A DNA stretch of 64,000 bases from Methylobacterium fujisawaense (GCF_014138435.1 NZ_JACJIM010000002.1:372001-436000), one strand, 5' to 3'. Counted from the stretch's first letter, positions 25,504 to 34,424 are shown. Numbers and translations: made by a program. Notes: a model not told the origin generated them from the letters alone.

Positions 25504-27071
25504 CGACGCGTGTCCTTCATGCGGTTCTGCTTGTACCAGGCGTGGAAGGTCTGGCGCGGTGCGTCGGGCATCTCGCGCTTCTTCCCCCAGGTGTTGAGCG
25601 GATTGTAGACGGCGAAACGCGGCAGGACCTTCAGGGCGGAGTCCGCCGCGCCGATCGCGGCCCGGTAGGCGGCCGGGCGCGACAGGACCGCGCCGGCGGC
25701 CTTCATCATGCCCTGCTTGAGCGCCGGGATCTGGTGCTCCTCGACCAGCACCTTGCGCCACGCGAAGATCTGCTCGTGGATGTTGATCTTCACCGGGCAG
25801 ACGTTGGTGCACGAGCCGTTCATCGTCGAGGAGAACGGCAGCGTCGAGTATTTGCGCTTGTTGAAGGTCGGATCGATGATCAGCCCGATCGGCCCCGAAT
25901 AGGTCGCCCCGTAGGAGAGGCCGCCCGAGCGCCGGTAGACCGGGCAGGTGTTCATGCAGGCGCCGCAGCGGATGCATTTCAGGGAGGTCCAGAACTCCTC
26001 CATGCCGAGGCGCTCGGAGCGGCCGTTGTCGACCAGCACCATGTGCATCTCGGTGCCCGCCCGCGGTGCGCGGAAATGCGAGGTGTACTGGGTGATCGGC
26101 GAGCCGAGCGCCGAGCGCGACAGCAGGCGGATGAAGACGCCGAGATGCTCGACCTTCGGGATGATCTTCTCGATGCCGATGGAGTGGATCTGCAGCGGCG
26201 GCACGTTGCCGGAGAGGTCGGCATTGCCCTCGTTGGTGCAGGTGACGACCGAGCCGGTCTCCGCGATCGCGAAGTTGCAGCCGGTCATGCCGGCATCGGC
26301 CTTCAGGATATAGGGGCGGGTCGTCTCCCGCTGGCTCTCGGCGAGATAGTGGGCGTCGTCGTTGTCCGGGTCCGTCCCGAGCGTCTTGGCGAAGACCTCG
26401 GCCACGTCCATCCGGGTCTTGTGGACCGCCGGCGCGACGACGTGGCTCGGCTCCTCGTTGTCGAGCTGCTGGATCCGCTCGCCGAGGTCGGTCTCGATCA
26501 CCTCGATCCCGTTCGCCGCCATGTGGTGGCGGAAGCCGCACTCCTCGGTGAGCATCGACTTCGACTTCACCAGCGTCTTGGCGCCGTGGCTCCGCAGGAT
26601 CTCCAGGACGATCCGGTTGTGGTCGGCCCCGTCCTTGGCCCAGTGGACATGGACGCCGTTGGCTTTCGCGGCTGCCTCGAACTGCTCGAGATAGCGGTCG
26701 AGATGGCTCAGCGTGTGCGTCTTGATCTGCGAGGCGAGCTCGCGGAGCTCCTCCCATTCGGGAATGCCGTGGGCCGAGACGTCGCGCTTCTTGCGCAGGT
26801 CCCACAGCCGCTCGTCGTGGGCGGCCTGGTGCAGCGGCGCGGCGAGGAAGCGCTCGGCGGCCTCGGACTGATTGATCGGACGGTCACCCCGGATCTTCGC
26901 GCCGCGGGGCTGCGGCTCACGGACCTGGGGCGCGCGGATCGGCTTCGAGGCCGCCTCGGCGTGCTGGAGGCGCCGTCCGTCCTGCGCGCGTTCACTCTCG
27001 TCGTGGCTGGCGCGCACCTCCGGGTGGATGACGCCGTCGCGCTCGCGGGGATTCAGATCCTCGGCGCTCAT
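25500..27071 (-). CDS. lutB: Lactate utilization iron-sulfur protein B
   Basis: A 523-residue protein with an N-terminal LUD domain (ETGSVVTCTNEGN, about residues 260-280) and a C-terminal ferredoxin-type 4Fe-4S part with CIRCGACMNTCPVYR and CTNVCPVKI. It is the electron-transfer subunit of the LutABC L-lactate oxidation complex. The start at 27071 overlaps the lutA stop by 4 bases; the same frame stays open to 27920 through lutA, which is not coding in that frame. The first ~65 residues before the LUD part are Arg- and Glu-rich and vary in the family. No lactate permease is adjacent. Confidence 0.94.
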   Translation of the reverse strand: MSAEDLNPRERDGVIHPEVRASHDESERAQDGRRLQHAEAASKPIRAPQVREPQPRGAKIRGDRPINQSEAAERFLAAPLHQAAHDERLWDLRKKRDVSAHGIPEWEELRELASQIKTHTLSHLDRYLEQFEAAAKANGVHVHWAKDGADHNRIVLEILRSHGAKTLVKSKSMLTEECGFRHHMAANGIEVIETDLGERIQQLDNEEPSHVVAPAVHKTRMDVAEVFAKTLGTDPDNDDAHYLAESQRETTRPYILKADAGMTGCNFAIAETGSVVTCTNEGNADLSGNVPPLQIHSIGIEKIIPKVEHLGVFIRLLSRSALGSPITQYTSHFRAPRAGTEMHMVLVDNGRSERLGMEEFWTSLKCIRCGACMNTCPVYRRSGGLSYGATYSGPIGLIIDPTFNKRKYSTLPFSSTMNGSCTNVCPVKINIHEQIFAWRKVLVEEHQIPALKQGMMKAAGAVLSRPAAYRAAIGAADSALKVLPRFAVYNPLNTWGKKREMPDAPRQTFHAWYKQNRMKDTRR

Positions 27072-27811
27072 GCGGTGGCTCCGTTCAGCACCTGGGCGAT
27101 GTGGATGTACTTGAGGGGCAGGCCCAGGCGCTCGGCGCAGCCCTTCTGATGCATGAGACAGGAGGAATCCGCCGAGACGACATATTGGGCGCCGGCGCGG
27201 TTCTGGTCGGCCACCTTGTCGTAGCCCATCTTGGCCGAGACGGCGGGCTCGAACACCGAAAAGGTCCCGCCGAAGCCGCAGCACTCGTCCGGCCGGGCGA
27301 GATCGACGAGCTCGACACCCTTGACGAGGCGCAGCAGGTCGAGGGGCTTCGAATAGTAGGGCTTCACCAACTCGGATGGTCGCGCGTGATGGATGCCGCG
27401 CAAGGCGTTGCAGTTGGTGTGATAGGCGACCTTGTGGGGGAAGTTCGTCCAGGGCAGGTCCTCGACCTTCAGCACGTCGTGCAGGAATTCCACCAGCTCG
27501 TAGGTGCTGGCACGGACGTGGCGCACCGCGTCGGTCTGGGGGATCGCGGTGAGATGCTCGCGGACTTGGTGGACGCAGGATCCCGACGGCGCGACGACAT
27601 AGTCGAAGCCGGAAAAGTTCTTCACGAACAGCGCTTCGGTGGCGGCGGCTTCGGCGTGGCAACCGGTATTGGCCATCGGCTGACCACAGCACGTCTGGTC
27701 GTAAGGGTATTCCACCGTGCAGCCGAGCCGCTCCAGCAGCTCGAGGGTGGCGATCCCCACCTCGGGCTCGAAGGCGTCGACGTAGCACGGCACGAACAGG
27801 CCGACCCGCAT
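27068..27811 (-). CDS. lutA: Lactate utilization protein A (CCG-domain protein)
   Basis: A 247-residue protein made of two cysteine-rich CCG domains: TCCGQPMANTG (about 38-48) and DECCGFGGTFSV (about 176-187). Such domains bind non-cubane Fe-S clusters in heterodisulfide reductase and LutA. It starts the lutABC operon; the ATG at 27811 is preceded by AGGGAG. Function: subunit of L-lactate dehydrogenase complex, cytoplasmic or membrane-associated. No regulator of the LutR type is next to it; the closest FCD regulators are at 3.1 and 5.6 kb. Confidence 0.93.
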   Translation of the reverse strand: MRVGLFVPCYVDAFEPEVGIATLELLERLGCTVEYPYDQTCCGQPMANTGCHAEAAATEALFVKNFSGFDYVVAPSGSCVHQVREHLTAIPQTDAVRHVRASTYELVEFLHDVLKVEDLPWTNFPHKVAYHTNCNALRGIHHARPSELVKPYYSKPLDLLRLVKGVELVDLARPDECCGFGGTFSVFEPAVSAKMGYDKVADQNRAGAQYVVSADSSCLMHQKGCAERLGLPLKYIHIAQVLNGATA

Positions 27812-27876
27812 GGTGCGACAACTCCCTGAAGATCGGCCGCGCGGCGATCTGGAACGGTTCAAGATTGGTGGTGGGT

Positions 27877-28167
27877 CTACCGGATGTCGCTGATCTTGGC
27901 GAGATCGGACACTGCGTCACCGGGCCCGATGTAACGCAGCGCGCCGTTGATGCGGGGTCCGCCGCCCCTCCGTCTTCCAGGCCGTGGATCCGCGGTCAGG
28001 GGACGTCGTTCCCGGGGCTTGGCGGTCGGCGTCCTCGATCCGGTCGAGGGGTGACGCTCCTCCGTGCGCAGCCGGAGAGTTTCCCGAGGATGCTGGGCCG
28101 CGCGCTTGATTTCCGACGCCTCAGAGTCGAATGACGTCTGGAAGCGTTCCGAAGAGATCATCACCAT
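27877..28167 (-). CDS. Possible small protein upstream of lutA (uncertain)
   Basis: The 354-base gap between lutA and the next gene contains a 96-codon minus-strand frame. Its end, RINGALRYIGPGDAVSDLAKISDIR shortened here to RINGALRYIGPGD then DLAKISDIR, looks protein-like, but the middle is rich in Arg and Pro and has mixed third-base use. It begins opposite the start of the DUF2780-like gene with a 2-base overlap and has no clear ribosome binding site. It could be a lut leader peptide, a degraded gene or chance. I do not recognise it. Otherwise the gap holds nothing I can name. Confidence 0.22.
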   Translation of the reverse strand: MVMISSERFQTSFDSEASEIKRAAQHPRETLRLRTEERHPSTGSRTPTAKPRERRPLTADPRPGRRRGGGPRINGALRYIGPGDAVSDLAKISDIR

Positions 28168-28558
28168 GGAAGAACTGCTCGCCCGCGTCACCACCCGCAC
28201 CGGGCTCGACGCCGCGACCGCTCAGACCGCCATCGGGCACATCCTGGCCTTCCTGCAGAAGGAAGGGCCGGCGACCGAGGTCGGTCAACTCCTGGCTGCC
28301 CTGCCGGGCTCCGAGTCCCTGATCGCCGAGTCGAATGCCGGCGAGAGCGGCGGCGGCGGTCTGATGGGCATGCTCGGCGGCATGATGGGCGGCGGCGGCG
28401 TCATGGCTTTGGGTCAGAAGCTGATGGCCGCCGGTGTCCCGATGGGTCAGATGCAGCCCCTCGGCCAGGAGCTGTTCGCTTTCGGTCGCGAGAAGGTGGG
28501 CGAGGACGCGATGGGCCCGATCATCGGCTCGATCCCCGGCTTGAACCAATTCGTCTGA
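28166..28558 (+). CDS. Small Gly/Met-rich protein, DUF2780/DUF2267-like
   Basis: A 130-residue soluble protein. The N-terminal 60 residues are a helical bundle (MEELLARVTTRTGLDAATAQTA shortened to ARVTTRTGLDAATAQ; then ATEVGQLLAALPGSE), the middle is a Gly-Met stretch (about 62-85, GGGLMGMLGGMMGGG), and the end returns to helix (GREKVGEDAMGPIIGSIPGLNQF). This matches small DUF2780 (VcgC/VcgE)-type proteins of unknown function, from memory. It is monocistronic and divergent from lutABC. Hydrophobic Gly-Met stretches are not long enough for a clear membrane span. Confidence 0.7.
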   Translation: MEELLARVTTRTGLDAATAQTAIGHILAFLQKEGPATEVGQLLAALPGSESLIAESNAGESGGGGLMGMLGGMMGGGGVMALGQKLMAAGVPMGQMQPLGQELFAFGREKVGEDAMGPIIGSIPGLNQFV

Positions 28559-28731
28559 CGCCCATCGATGTGCGCGGTCGCACTGCATTCGGGTGCCGCC
28601 TGGACGAAGGTAAAAAAGTGGTTTCGAGGCGAAAGCTTGACGGAACCTGTCCACGCGATCCCCGTTATTAGGGATGCGGGCTGGATCGACGCCTTTGGCA
28701 GTGTCCAGTTCCGCTCTCAAGCAGGCCGGCC

Positions 28732-28950
28732 ATGCCCGTCTTCGAAGCCAAAAACCTGGACAGCGAGTTTGAAGGGCAGACCCTGCTCGCTGCCATCCTG
28801 CATCCGACCCGCGCGGCGCAGACCCGCGCTCTGAGGCACGGGCGCCAACGGGCGGAGCGCGCGGCGGCCTTGGCCGATCCGATGACGATCGAGCCGCGTT
28901 TCCCGATTGCGCCCGGCGAACTGGCCCCGACCGGCTGTCCCAGCCGCTGA
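28732..28950 (+). CDS. Small hypothetical protein
   Basis: A 72-residue frame with good codon use for this genome. It starts MPVFEAKNLDSEFEG and has a helical Arg-Ala segment (RAAQTRALRHGRQRAERA, about 28-45). A TTGACG hexamer at 28637-28642 lies upstream, but no well-spaced -10 could be named. It has no recognisable domain. It is convergent with the gene at 28972. It may be a real short gene or chance. Confidence 0.42.
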   Translation: MPVFEAKNLDSEFEGQTLLAAILHPTRAAQTRALRHGRQRAERAAALADPMTIEPRFPIAPGELAPTGCPSR

Positions 28951-28971
28951 GGTTGTTCGGATTCGGTCAGC

Positions 28972-29910
28972 CTACCAGGGCTGCGACGTGACGAGACCCT
29001 GGCGCGTCACGACCACCCATTCCCGTCCATGTCGCTCGACGCCTTCCACGCGACCGACGCCCGGAAGGATGTCGCCGGGCGAGACCTCGACCAGGCGGCG
29101 ACGGCGATTCTCCAAAACCGCCGTGCCCTCGTAGACGTCCCGCAGAGCCCAACCTTCGATCACCGGGGGCCTGTCGAAGGCCGCCGGTTTCGGCTTGGTC
29201 TCGCCAATCTTGGCCTCGCCAGTCTTAGCCTCGCCTGCCTTGGCCTCGCCTGCCTTGGCGTCCGCCACCTTGACCTCGGGCTTCCCCTCGCTGGCGCGGG
29301 CGGGCTCGCCGATGCTTCCCGTCTGGGTCGGCTCTGCCTTCGCGGCGACCGGTGTCGCGGCTGTCCGGCGCTCCAGCTGCGCGGCAAGGCCGGTGAGCCG
29401 GGCGGTGTGCTCGCGCTCGACCTGCTCGAGGCGCTCGCCGAGAGCCGCGACCTTGGCATTGAGACTCTTGTCGACCTGCGCCAGACGCTCGCCGAGGGCG
29501 CTGCTGCGGGTCGCGGCCTCCTTCCGCGCGGCGTCCGTTGAGGCGCGAAGGTCGGCGAGGACGGTGTGGAGCTGCGCGATGTCGCCGGCCAGCCGAACGG
29601 TTTCGGTCCGACCGGCATCGAGCGTGGTTTCGAGAGCCGCAATCGCATCGGGCCGCACGGCTGCCGGGCGGGAGAGCACCATCACGCTCCCGCCCAGAAT
29701 TGCGCCGACGGCCAAAGCCGCGCCCGGGAATGCGAGCCGCTTATGATCGAGGCGCGACAGGAACGGACGAGCGAAGCCCTTGCCCGCGGCAGGCTCCACG
29801 GACGCGGTCGCCGCCGGGGCAACTTCCGCCTTTCCGGTCACCACAGCTTTGAGCAGATCCGCCGGCGAGATGCCCTCGGAAACGGCCTGCTTGGCTTGGA
29901 TCTTCGTCAT
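28972..29910 (-). CDS. Membrane-anchored coiled-coil protein with KAGEA repeats, unknown function
   Basis: A 312-residue protein with a short cytoplasmic N-terminus, one transmembrane helix (about 59-80), a predicted coiled coil (about 85-185, full of A/E/L/R heptads), a low-complexity linker with tandem GEAK[AIT] repeats (about 217-237), and a compact C-terminal domain (about 250-312) with GWALRDVYEGTAVLENR and VSPGDILPGVGRVEGV. The C-terminal domain looks like a small beta domain conserved in alphaproteobacterial hypothetical proteins; I know no function. The shape suggests a periplasmic spacer protein in the envelope. It lies 84 bases downstream of the M3 peptidase gene on the same strand. 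Confidence 0.8.
   Translation of the reverse strand: MTKIQAKQAVSEGISPADLLKAVVTGKAEVAPAATASVEPAAGKGFARPFLSRLDHKRLAFPGAALAVGAILGGSVMVLSRPAAVRPDAIAALETTLDAGRTETVRLAGDIAQLHTVLADLRASTDAARKEAATRSSALGERLAQVDKSLNAKVAALGERLEQVEREHTARLTGLAAQLERRTAATPVAAKAEPTQTGSIGEPARASEGKPEVKVADAKAGEAKAGEAKTGEAKIGETKPKPAAFDRPPVIEGWALRDVYEGTAVLENRRRRLVEVSPGDILPGVGRVEGVERHGREWVVVTRQGLVTSQPW
29201..29260 (-). repeat. Four tandem 15-bp repeats
   Basis: Four adjacent 15-base units (29201, 29216, 29231, 29246), the last two differing only in the final base, encode the KAGEA-type pentapeptides in the coiled-coil protein. In-frame copy number change is likely between strains. Confidence 0.85.
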
Positions 29911-29994
29911 CGCCCCGAACTCCGCACGCGGCCTCGCGCTGCAAGCGTTCGTTAAGGACGTTTGTTTACGAAACCCTTACCGTGGGCGCGCGGC

Positions 29995-32064
29995 TCAGGC
30001 CGCCAGCCCGCGCTTCTTCAACAGCGGCTCGATGCTGGGCATCCGCCCGCGGAAGGCCGTGTAGGCCTCGCGCGGATCGCGCAGGTTGCCGGCACCGTAC
30101 ACGAAGGTCCGCAGCCGCTTGGCCGTCTCCGGATCGAAGATGTCGCCCGCTTCGCGGAACGCGTCGAACGCGTCCGCATCGAGCACCTCCGACCAGAGAT
30201 AGCTGTAGTACCCGGCCGCGTAGCCATCCCCCGAGAAGATGTGGGCGAAGTGCGGTGTCCGGTGCCGCATGCTGATCTCGGCTGGCATGCTGATCCGCCG
30301 CAACGCTTCGGACTCGAAGACGGGGACGTCGAGCCCGGCCTCGCCCTCCGCCGAGAGGTGCAGCGTCATGTCGACGATGGCCGAGGCGGTGTACTCCACC
30401 GTGGCGAAACCCTGGTTGAAGGTCCGTGCCGCCAGCAGCTTCTGCAGCAGGGCGTCGGGCATGGGCTCGCCGGTCCGATGATGCCGCGCGTGGGCGCGTA
30501 GGACCTCCGGCTGCTCCAGCCAATGTTCGTAGAGCTGCGAGGGCAGTTCGACGAAGTCCCGCGACACGGCCGTCCCGGACAGGAGCGGGTAGGTCACGTC
30601 CGATAGCAGACCATGCAGGGCGTGGCCGAATTCGTGGAACAGGGTGCGTGCGTCGTCGAAGGACAGCAGCGTGCTCTCGCCGTCCGGCGCCTTGGCGAAA
30701 TTCATCACGTTGACGATGATCGGCGTGATCGGGCCGTTCAGGCGCTCCTGCGAGCGGAATGCGCTCATCCAGGCGCCGGACCGCTTCGAGGCCCGGGCGA
30801 AATAATCGCCGAGGAAGAGGCCCACCTCGGACCCGTCGGGATTGCCGAACCGCCAGACCCGGACATCGGGATGATACCGGGGGACGTCGGAGAGTTCAGT
30901 GAAGGTCAGGCCGAACAGCCGGGAGGCCGTGTCGAACGCCGCCTCGATCATCCGCTCCAACGGCAGGTAGGCCTTGATCTCACTTTCGTCGAGGTCGTGC
31001 TCGGCGCGACGCACCTTCTCGGCGTAGTGCCGCCAATCGTGCGCCTGGAGCGCGAAGTTGTGGCCTTCGGCCTGGATCGTCGCCTGGAGGCGGTCCCGCT
31101 CTTCGGCCGCCCGCGCCCGGGCGGGCGTCCAGACGTCGCGCAAAAGCCCGGTCGCCGCTTCGGGACTCGCCGCCATCGTGTCGTCGAGGGCGAAATGGGC
31201 GAAGCTCGCGAACCCGAGAAGCCGCGCCCGCTCCGCGCGCAACCGGATGATCTCGGCGAGGATCGCACGGTTGTCGGTCTCGCCGCCGTTCTCGCCGCGC
31301 CGGGTCCAGGCCGCATAGGCGCGCTCGCGCAGGTCGCGCCGGGTCGAGAAGACCAGGAAAGGCTCGATCAGCGAGCGCGACAGAGTGATGACGTGCCCGT
31401 CGAGGCCGCGCTCCTTGGCGGCGCTCTCGGCGGCGGCCCGCAGGAACGGCGGCAGGCCGGCCAGATCCTCCTCGCCCCGAAGCGGCAGGATGAAGCTGCT
31501 CTCGTCGGCCAGAAGATTCTGGCTGAACCGCGTGCCGAGTTCCGACAGGCGTGCCGCGATCTCCGCCATGCGGGCCTTGTCCTGGGGCCCGAGATCGGCC
31601 CCCGACCGACGGAAGCGGATCCGGTATCGGTCGAGGACCCGGCGCTCCTCCGGCTCCAGGCCCTCGGGCGCGATCGCCGAGATCCGGGCCCAGAGCTCGG
31701 GATTCAGGTAGATGGCGCTTCCATGCCGGGCGAGCTTGGGGCCGATCTCGCGCTCGATGGCCTGAAGCTCCGGGTTCGTATGGCTGCCGGTCAGATTGTA
31801 GAAGACGCCGGCGACGCGCTCGAGGGCGAGGCCGGCCCGCTCCATGGCCTCCACGGTGTTGCCGAAGGTGGCCGGAGCGTCCTGGCTCGCGATCACGCGG
31901 ATCTCGGAAGCGTGGGCCTCTAGCGCCGCTGCGAAGGCCGGCCCGTAGTGCTCCGGTCGGATCCGCTCGAACGGCGGAAGGCCGTGCGGGGTGCTCCAAT
32001 GCGCCTCGCGGAAGGGATTGTCCTGCGGCAGGCTCGGGAGCCCGGCATCAGCTGCGTCCGACAT
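29995..32064 (-). CDS. M3-family zinc oligopeptidase / peptidyl-dipeptidase
   Basis: A 689-residue peptidase of family M3 (oligopeptidase A, PrlC or Dcp type). The zinc motif HEFGHALHG lies near residue 475, and downstream the family segment DFVELPSQLYEHW and GDGYAAGYYSYLWSEVLDADAF are present. It has no signal peptide, so it acts in the cytoplasm on short peptides, such as remnants of signal peptides. GAGG before the ATG supports the start. It is divergent from the extensin-like gene with 182 bases between. Confidence 0.94.
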   Translation of the reverse strand: MSDAADAGLPSLPQDNPFREAHWSTPHGLPPFERIRPEHYGPAFAAALEAHASEIRVIASQDAPATFGNTVEAMERAGLALERVAGVFYNLTGSHTNPELQAIEREIGPKLARHGSAIYLNPELWARISAIAPEGLEPEERRVLDRYRIRFRRSGADLGPQDKARMAEIAARLSELGTRFSQNLLADESSFILPLRGEEDLAGLPPFLRAAAESAAKERGLDGHVITLSRSLIEPFLVFSTRRDLRERAYAAWTRRGENGGETDNRAILAEIIRLRAERARLLGFASFAHFALDDTMAASPEAATGLLRDVWTPARARAAEERDRLQATIQAEGHNFALQAHDWRHYAEKVRRAEHDLDESEIKAYLPLERMIEAAFDTASRLFGLTFTELSDVPRYHPDVRVWRFGNPDGSEVGLFLGDYFARASKRSGAWMSAFRSQERLNGPITPIIVNVMNFAKAPDGESTLLSFDDARTLFHEFGHALHGLLSDVTYPLLSGTAVSRDFVELPSQLYEHWLEQPEVLRAHARHHRTGEPMPDALLQKLLAARTFNQGFATVEYTASAIVDMTLHLSAEGEAGLDVPVFESEALRRISMPAEISMRHRTPHFAHIFSGDGYAAGYYSYLWSEVLDADAFDAFREAGDIFDPETAKRLRTFVYGAGNLRDPREAYTAFRGRMPSIEPLLKKRGLAA

Positions 32065-32246
32065 GCGGTCCTCAACGATACGTCCACGCGACGCCGCGTC
32101 TGTCCGCGCCGCCGGTGCGCCGACATGGGGTCTGCCGGCGCGATCGGAAAGACAGTGGCCCGTTCGACGGGTCCGTCAACCACATGGGCGCGATCCGAAT
32201 GGCGTCTCGTCCGTTGTAGAGGCCAACGCCCACGCTTCGAGGCCCC

Positions 32247-33221
32247 ATGCCGGGACGCACTCTGTCGATCCGCCCTCCGTCCGTCATGCGCGCCGGGGTG
32301 GCCCTTGCATTGGCGCTCGGCCTGCTCGCCGCCGATCCGGTCGGGGCCGCCGAAACGCCCGCCGCCTCGGTGCCGACGCCCCCGCCCCTGCCGCCCGAAC
32401 GCCCTGAGACGCTGAAGCCACCCATTGCGGAGCCGGCGCCGCCGACCCCGCCGGCCCGGCCTCCGGAACTGAAGCCTGCCGTCGCGGAGCCGGCGAAGGA
32501 GCCGGTCAAGGATCCCGGCCGGGAAAAGGCCTTTGAATCCGCGAAGGAAGGCCCGAAGGAAGGCTCGAAGGACTTCGCGAAGGAGGCGTCCAAACCCGAG
32601 ATCCCGACGCCGCCACCCGCGCCGCCCGAGCGCCCGCCGGAACTGTCCGGCGGGGCGGCCCTGGCCCTGAAGGTCTCGCCGCCGGACGATACGGCCTGCC
32701 GGACGCGCCTGAAGCGACTCGGCGTCGATTTCGAGCCGCTGGCGCCCATCGCGGAAGGGCAATGCACCGCTCCGCTGCCGCTCAAGGTGACGAAATTCGC
32801 CGACGGCGTGGCGCTGCCGCAGGGCGCGACATTGACCTGCCGGGCCGCCGAAGCCCTGGCGCGCTGGGTCACCGAGGTGCAGGTCGAGGCCGAGCGGACG
32901 TTGAAGCATCCCCTGACCGCCCTTGAACTGGGCGGCTCCTATGTCTGCCGAGGCCAGAATCACGACATCGATGCCAAGCTGAGCGAACATGCCTTCGCCA
33001 ATGCCGCCGACATCATGGGCTTCGCCTTCGCCGGACGCGCAAGCATCCCCGTGAAGGCGATGCCGGACGGCTCCGAGGAGGCGCAGTTTCTGGGCGCGGT
33101 GCGCACCAAGGCCTGCGGCTTCTTCCGCACGGTCCTGGGGCCGGGTTCGAACGCCGCCCACGCCAACCATCTTCATGTGGACCAGCGGGAGCGCAATGCG
33201 GGCCACCGGCTGTGCGAGTAG
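32247..33221 (+). CDS. Extensin-like C-terminal domain protein, secreted and proline-rich
   Basis: A 324-residue exported protein. A signal peptide (VMRAGVALALALGLLAADPVGAA) is followed by a Pro-, Glu- and Lys-rich linker (about 35-135) with repeated PPxPPERP and KEG segments, then the extensin-like C domain (about 140-324) with four or more cysteines (DTACRTRLKRLGV, QCTAPLPLKV, TLTCRAAEALARWV, SYVCRGQN) and SEHAFANAADIMGF, HANHLHVD. The H and D residues resemble a DacB/VanY-like metal site, so peptidoglycan hydrolysis is possible (inference). It precedes a second L,D-transpeptidase by 76 bases on the same strand. Confidence 0.88.
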   Translation: MPGRTLSIRPPSVMRAGVALALALGLLAADPVGAAETPAASVPTPPPLPPERPETLKPPIAEPAPPTPPARPPELKPAVAEPAKEPVKDPGREKAFESAKEGPKEGSKDFAKEASKPEIPTPPPAPPERPPELSGGAALALKVSPPDDTACRTRLKRLGVDFEPLAPIAEGQCTAPLPLKVTKFADGVALPQGATLTCRAAEALARWVTEVQVEAERTLKHPLTALELGGSYVCRGQNHDIDAKLSEHAFANAADIMGFAFAGRASIPVKAMPDGSEEAQFLGAVRTKACGFFRTVLGPGSNAAHANHLHVDQRERNAGHRLCE

Positions 33222-33297
33222 CCTCGCGTGGAACGTTCCGGCCGGCTCGGCGCTTTTTGGCACGGGAGCGCCTCCGCTCTCCGGAATTGCGACGTCG

Positions 33298-34410
33298 ATG
33301 ATCCCAAAATCCTGGCGGCCCGTTGGCGCGGCTCTCGTGGCGAGCTGTCTCGTCGTGCAAGGCGCGGCGGCCAAGCCCGAGAAAGACCGGAAGACCGAAG
33401 CGGCGCAGCCGCCGGCGCTCACCGCCGACACCGTGAACGCCGCCGCCCTGGCGCCCCCGGAAGCGGGCAAGGATCGGGATGCCAAGCCGAACACGAAGGC
33501 GCGCCGGGCCGCTGCGTCCGCGGAGAAGCCCGACCCGCTGGTCGTCAAGGCGCAGGTGCTGCTCGACCGGGCGCATTTCTATCCCGGCGCGATCGACGGC
33601 CGGACCGGCGAAAATTATAAACGCGCGCTCTCCGCCTTCGCTGTGGCGCAGGGGCTTCCGGCGACGCAGAGCCTGAATCCTGAGGTTTGGGACAAGCTCC
33701 AGGCGACGAGCGATAAGCCCGTCGTCACGGACTATACGATCACCGAATCCGACGCCTCGGGGCCCTATGTCGAGCGGATCCCGCCCAAGATGGAGCAGCA
33801 GGCCGATCTCAAGACGTTGGGGTACACCAATGCCCGGGAGATGCTCGCAGAGCGCTTCCACATGAGCCGTGACCTCGTCAGCGCGCTCAATCCCGGCAAG
33901 TCCCTGGACAAGGCCGGCACGGTCATCGCCGTGGCGGCCGTCGAGCCGATGGGGACCGACAAGCCGAAGGCCAAGGACCTCCCCGAAAGTCCGAAGGTCG
34001 AGCGCATCGAGGTCGGCAAGGCGAGCCGCGACGTCCGGGCCTTCGGCGCCGACGGAAAGCTGCTGGCCTACTACCCCGCCTCGATCGGCAGCTCCGAGAA
34101 GCCAGCGCCGAGCGGCGACACCAAGGTGAAGGGCGTCGCGTTCGATCCCGACTACACGTACAATCCGAAATACGCATTCAAGGGCGTGAAAGCGCAGCAC
34201 AAGTTCACCATCCAATCCGGTCCCAACAACCCGGTCGGTCTGGTCTGGATCGATCTGGCGATCCCGAGCTACGGCATCCACGGAACGCCTGAGCCCGAGA
34301 AGGTCGGCAAGACCGAATCCCATGGGTGCATCCGGCTGACCAATTGGAATGCCCGCGACCTTGCCGCGCATGTCACGCGCGGTGCTGAGGTCGTCTTCAA
34401 GGAAGACTGA
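33298..34410 (+). CDS. L,D-transpeptidase with peptidoglycan-binding domain, secreted
   Basis: A 370-residue protein. An N-terminal hydrophobic signal segment (about 5-25) is followed by a Lys/Ala-rich linker, a PG_binding_1 domain (about 80-130: VKAQVLLDRAHFYPGAIDG), a LysM-like segment (about 180-220) and a YkuD domain (about 235-370) with the active cysteine in KTESHGCIRLTN and the conserved His in SYGIHGT. It should crosslink peptidoglycan in the periplasm. The ATG at 33298 lacks a strong ribosome binding site, but earlier in-frame starts overlap the extensin gene. It pairs with the extensin-like protein as a cell-wall unit. Confidence 0.9.
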   Translation: MIPKSWRPVGAALVASCLVVQGAAAKPEKDRKTEAAQPPALTADTVNAAALAPPEAGKDRDAKPNTKARRAAASAEKPDPLVVKAQVLLDRAHFYPGAIDGRTGENYKRALSAFAVAQGLPATQSLNPEVWDKLQATSDKPVVTDYTITESDASGPYVERIPPKMEQQADLKTLGYTNAREMLAERFHMSRDLVSALNPGKSLDKAGTVIAVAAVEPMGTDKPKAKDLPESPKVERIEVGKASRDVRAFGADGKLLAYYPASIGSSEKPAPSGDTKVKGVAFDPDYTYNPKYAFKGVKAQHKFTIQSGPNNPVGLVWIDLAIPSYGIHGTPEPEKVGKTESHGCIRLTNWNARDLAAHVTRGAEVVFKED

Positions 34411-34424
34411 TCACCCGGCTTCGA

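Noticed and set aside
29201-29260. Tandem 15-bp repeats as a CRISPR-like array
   Set aside because: No spacers; the units are contiguous and encode an in-frame peptide repeat.
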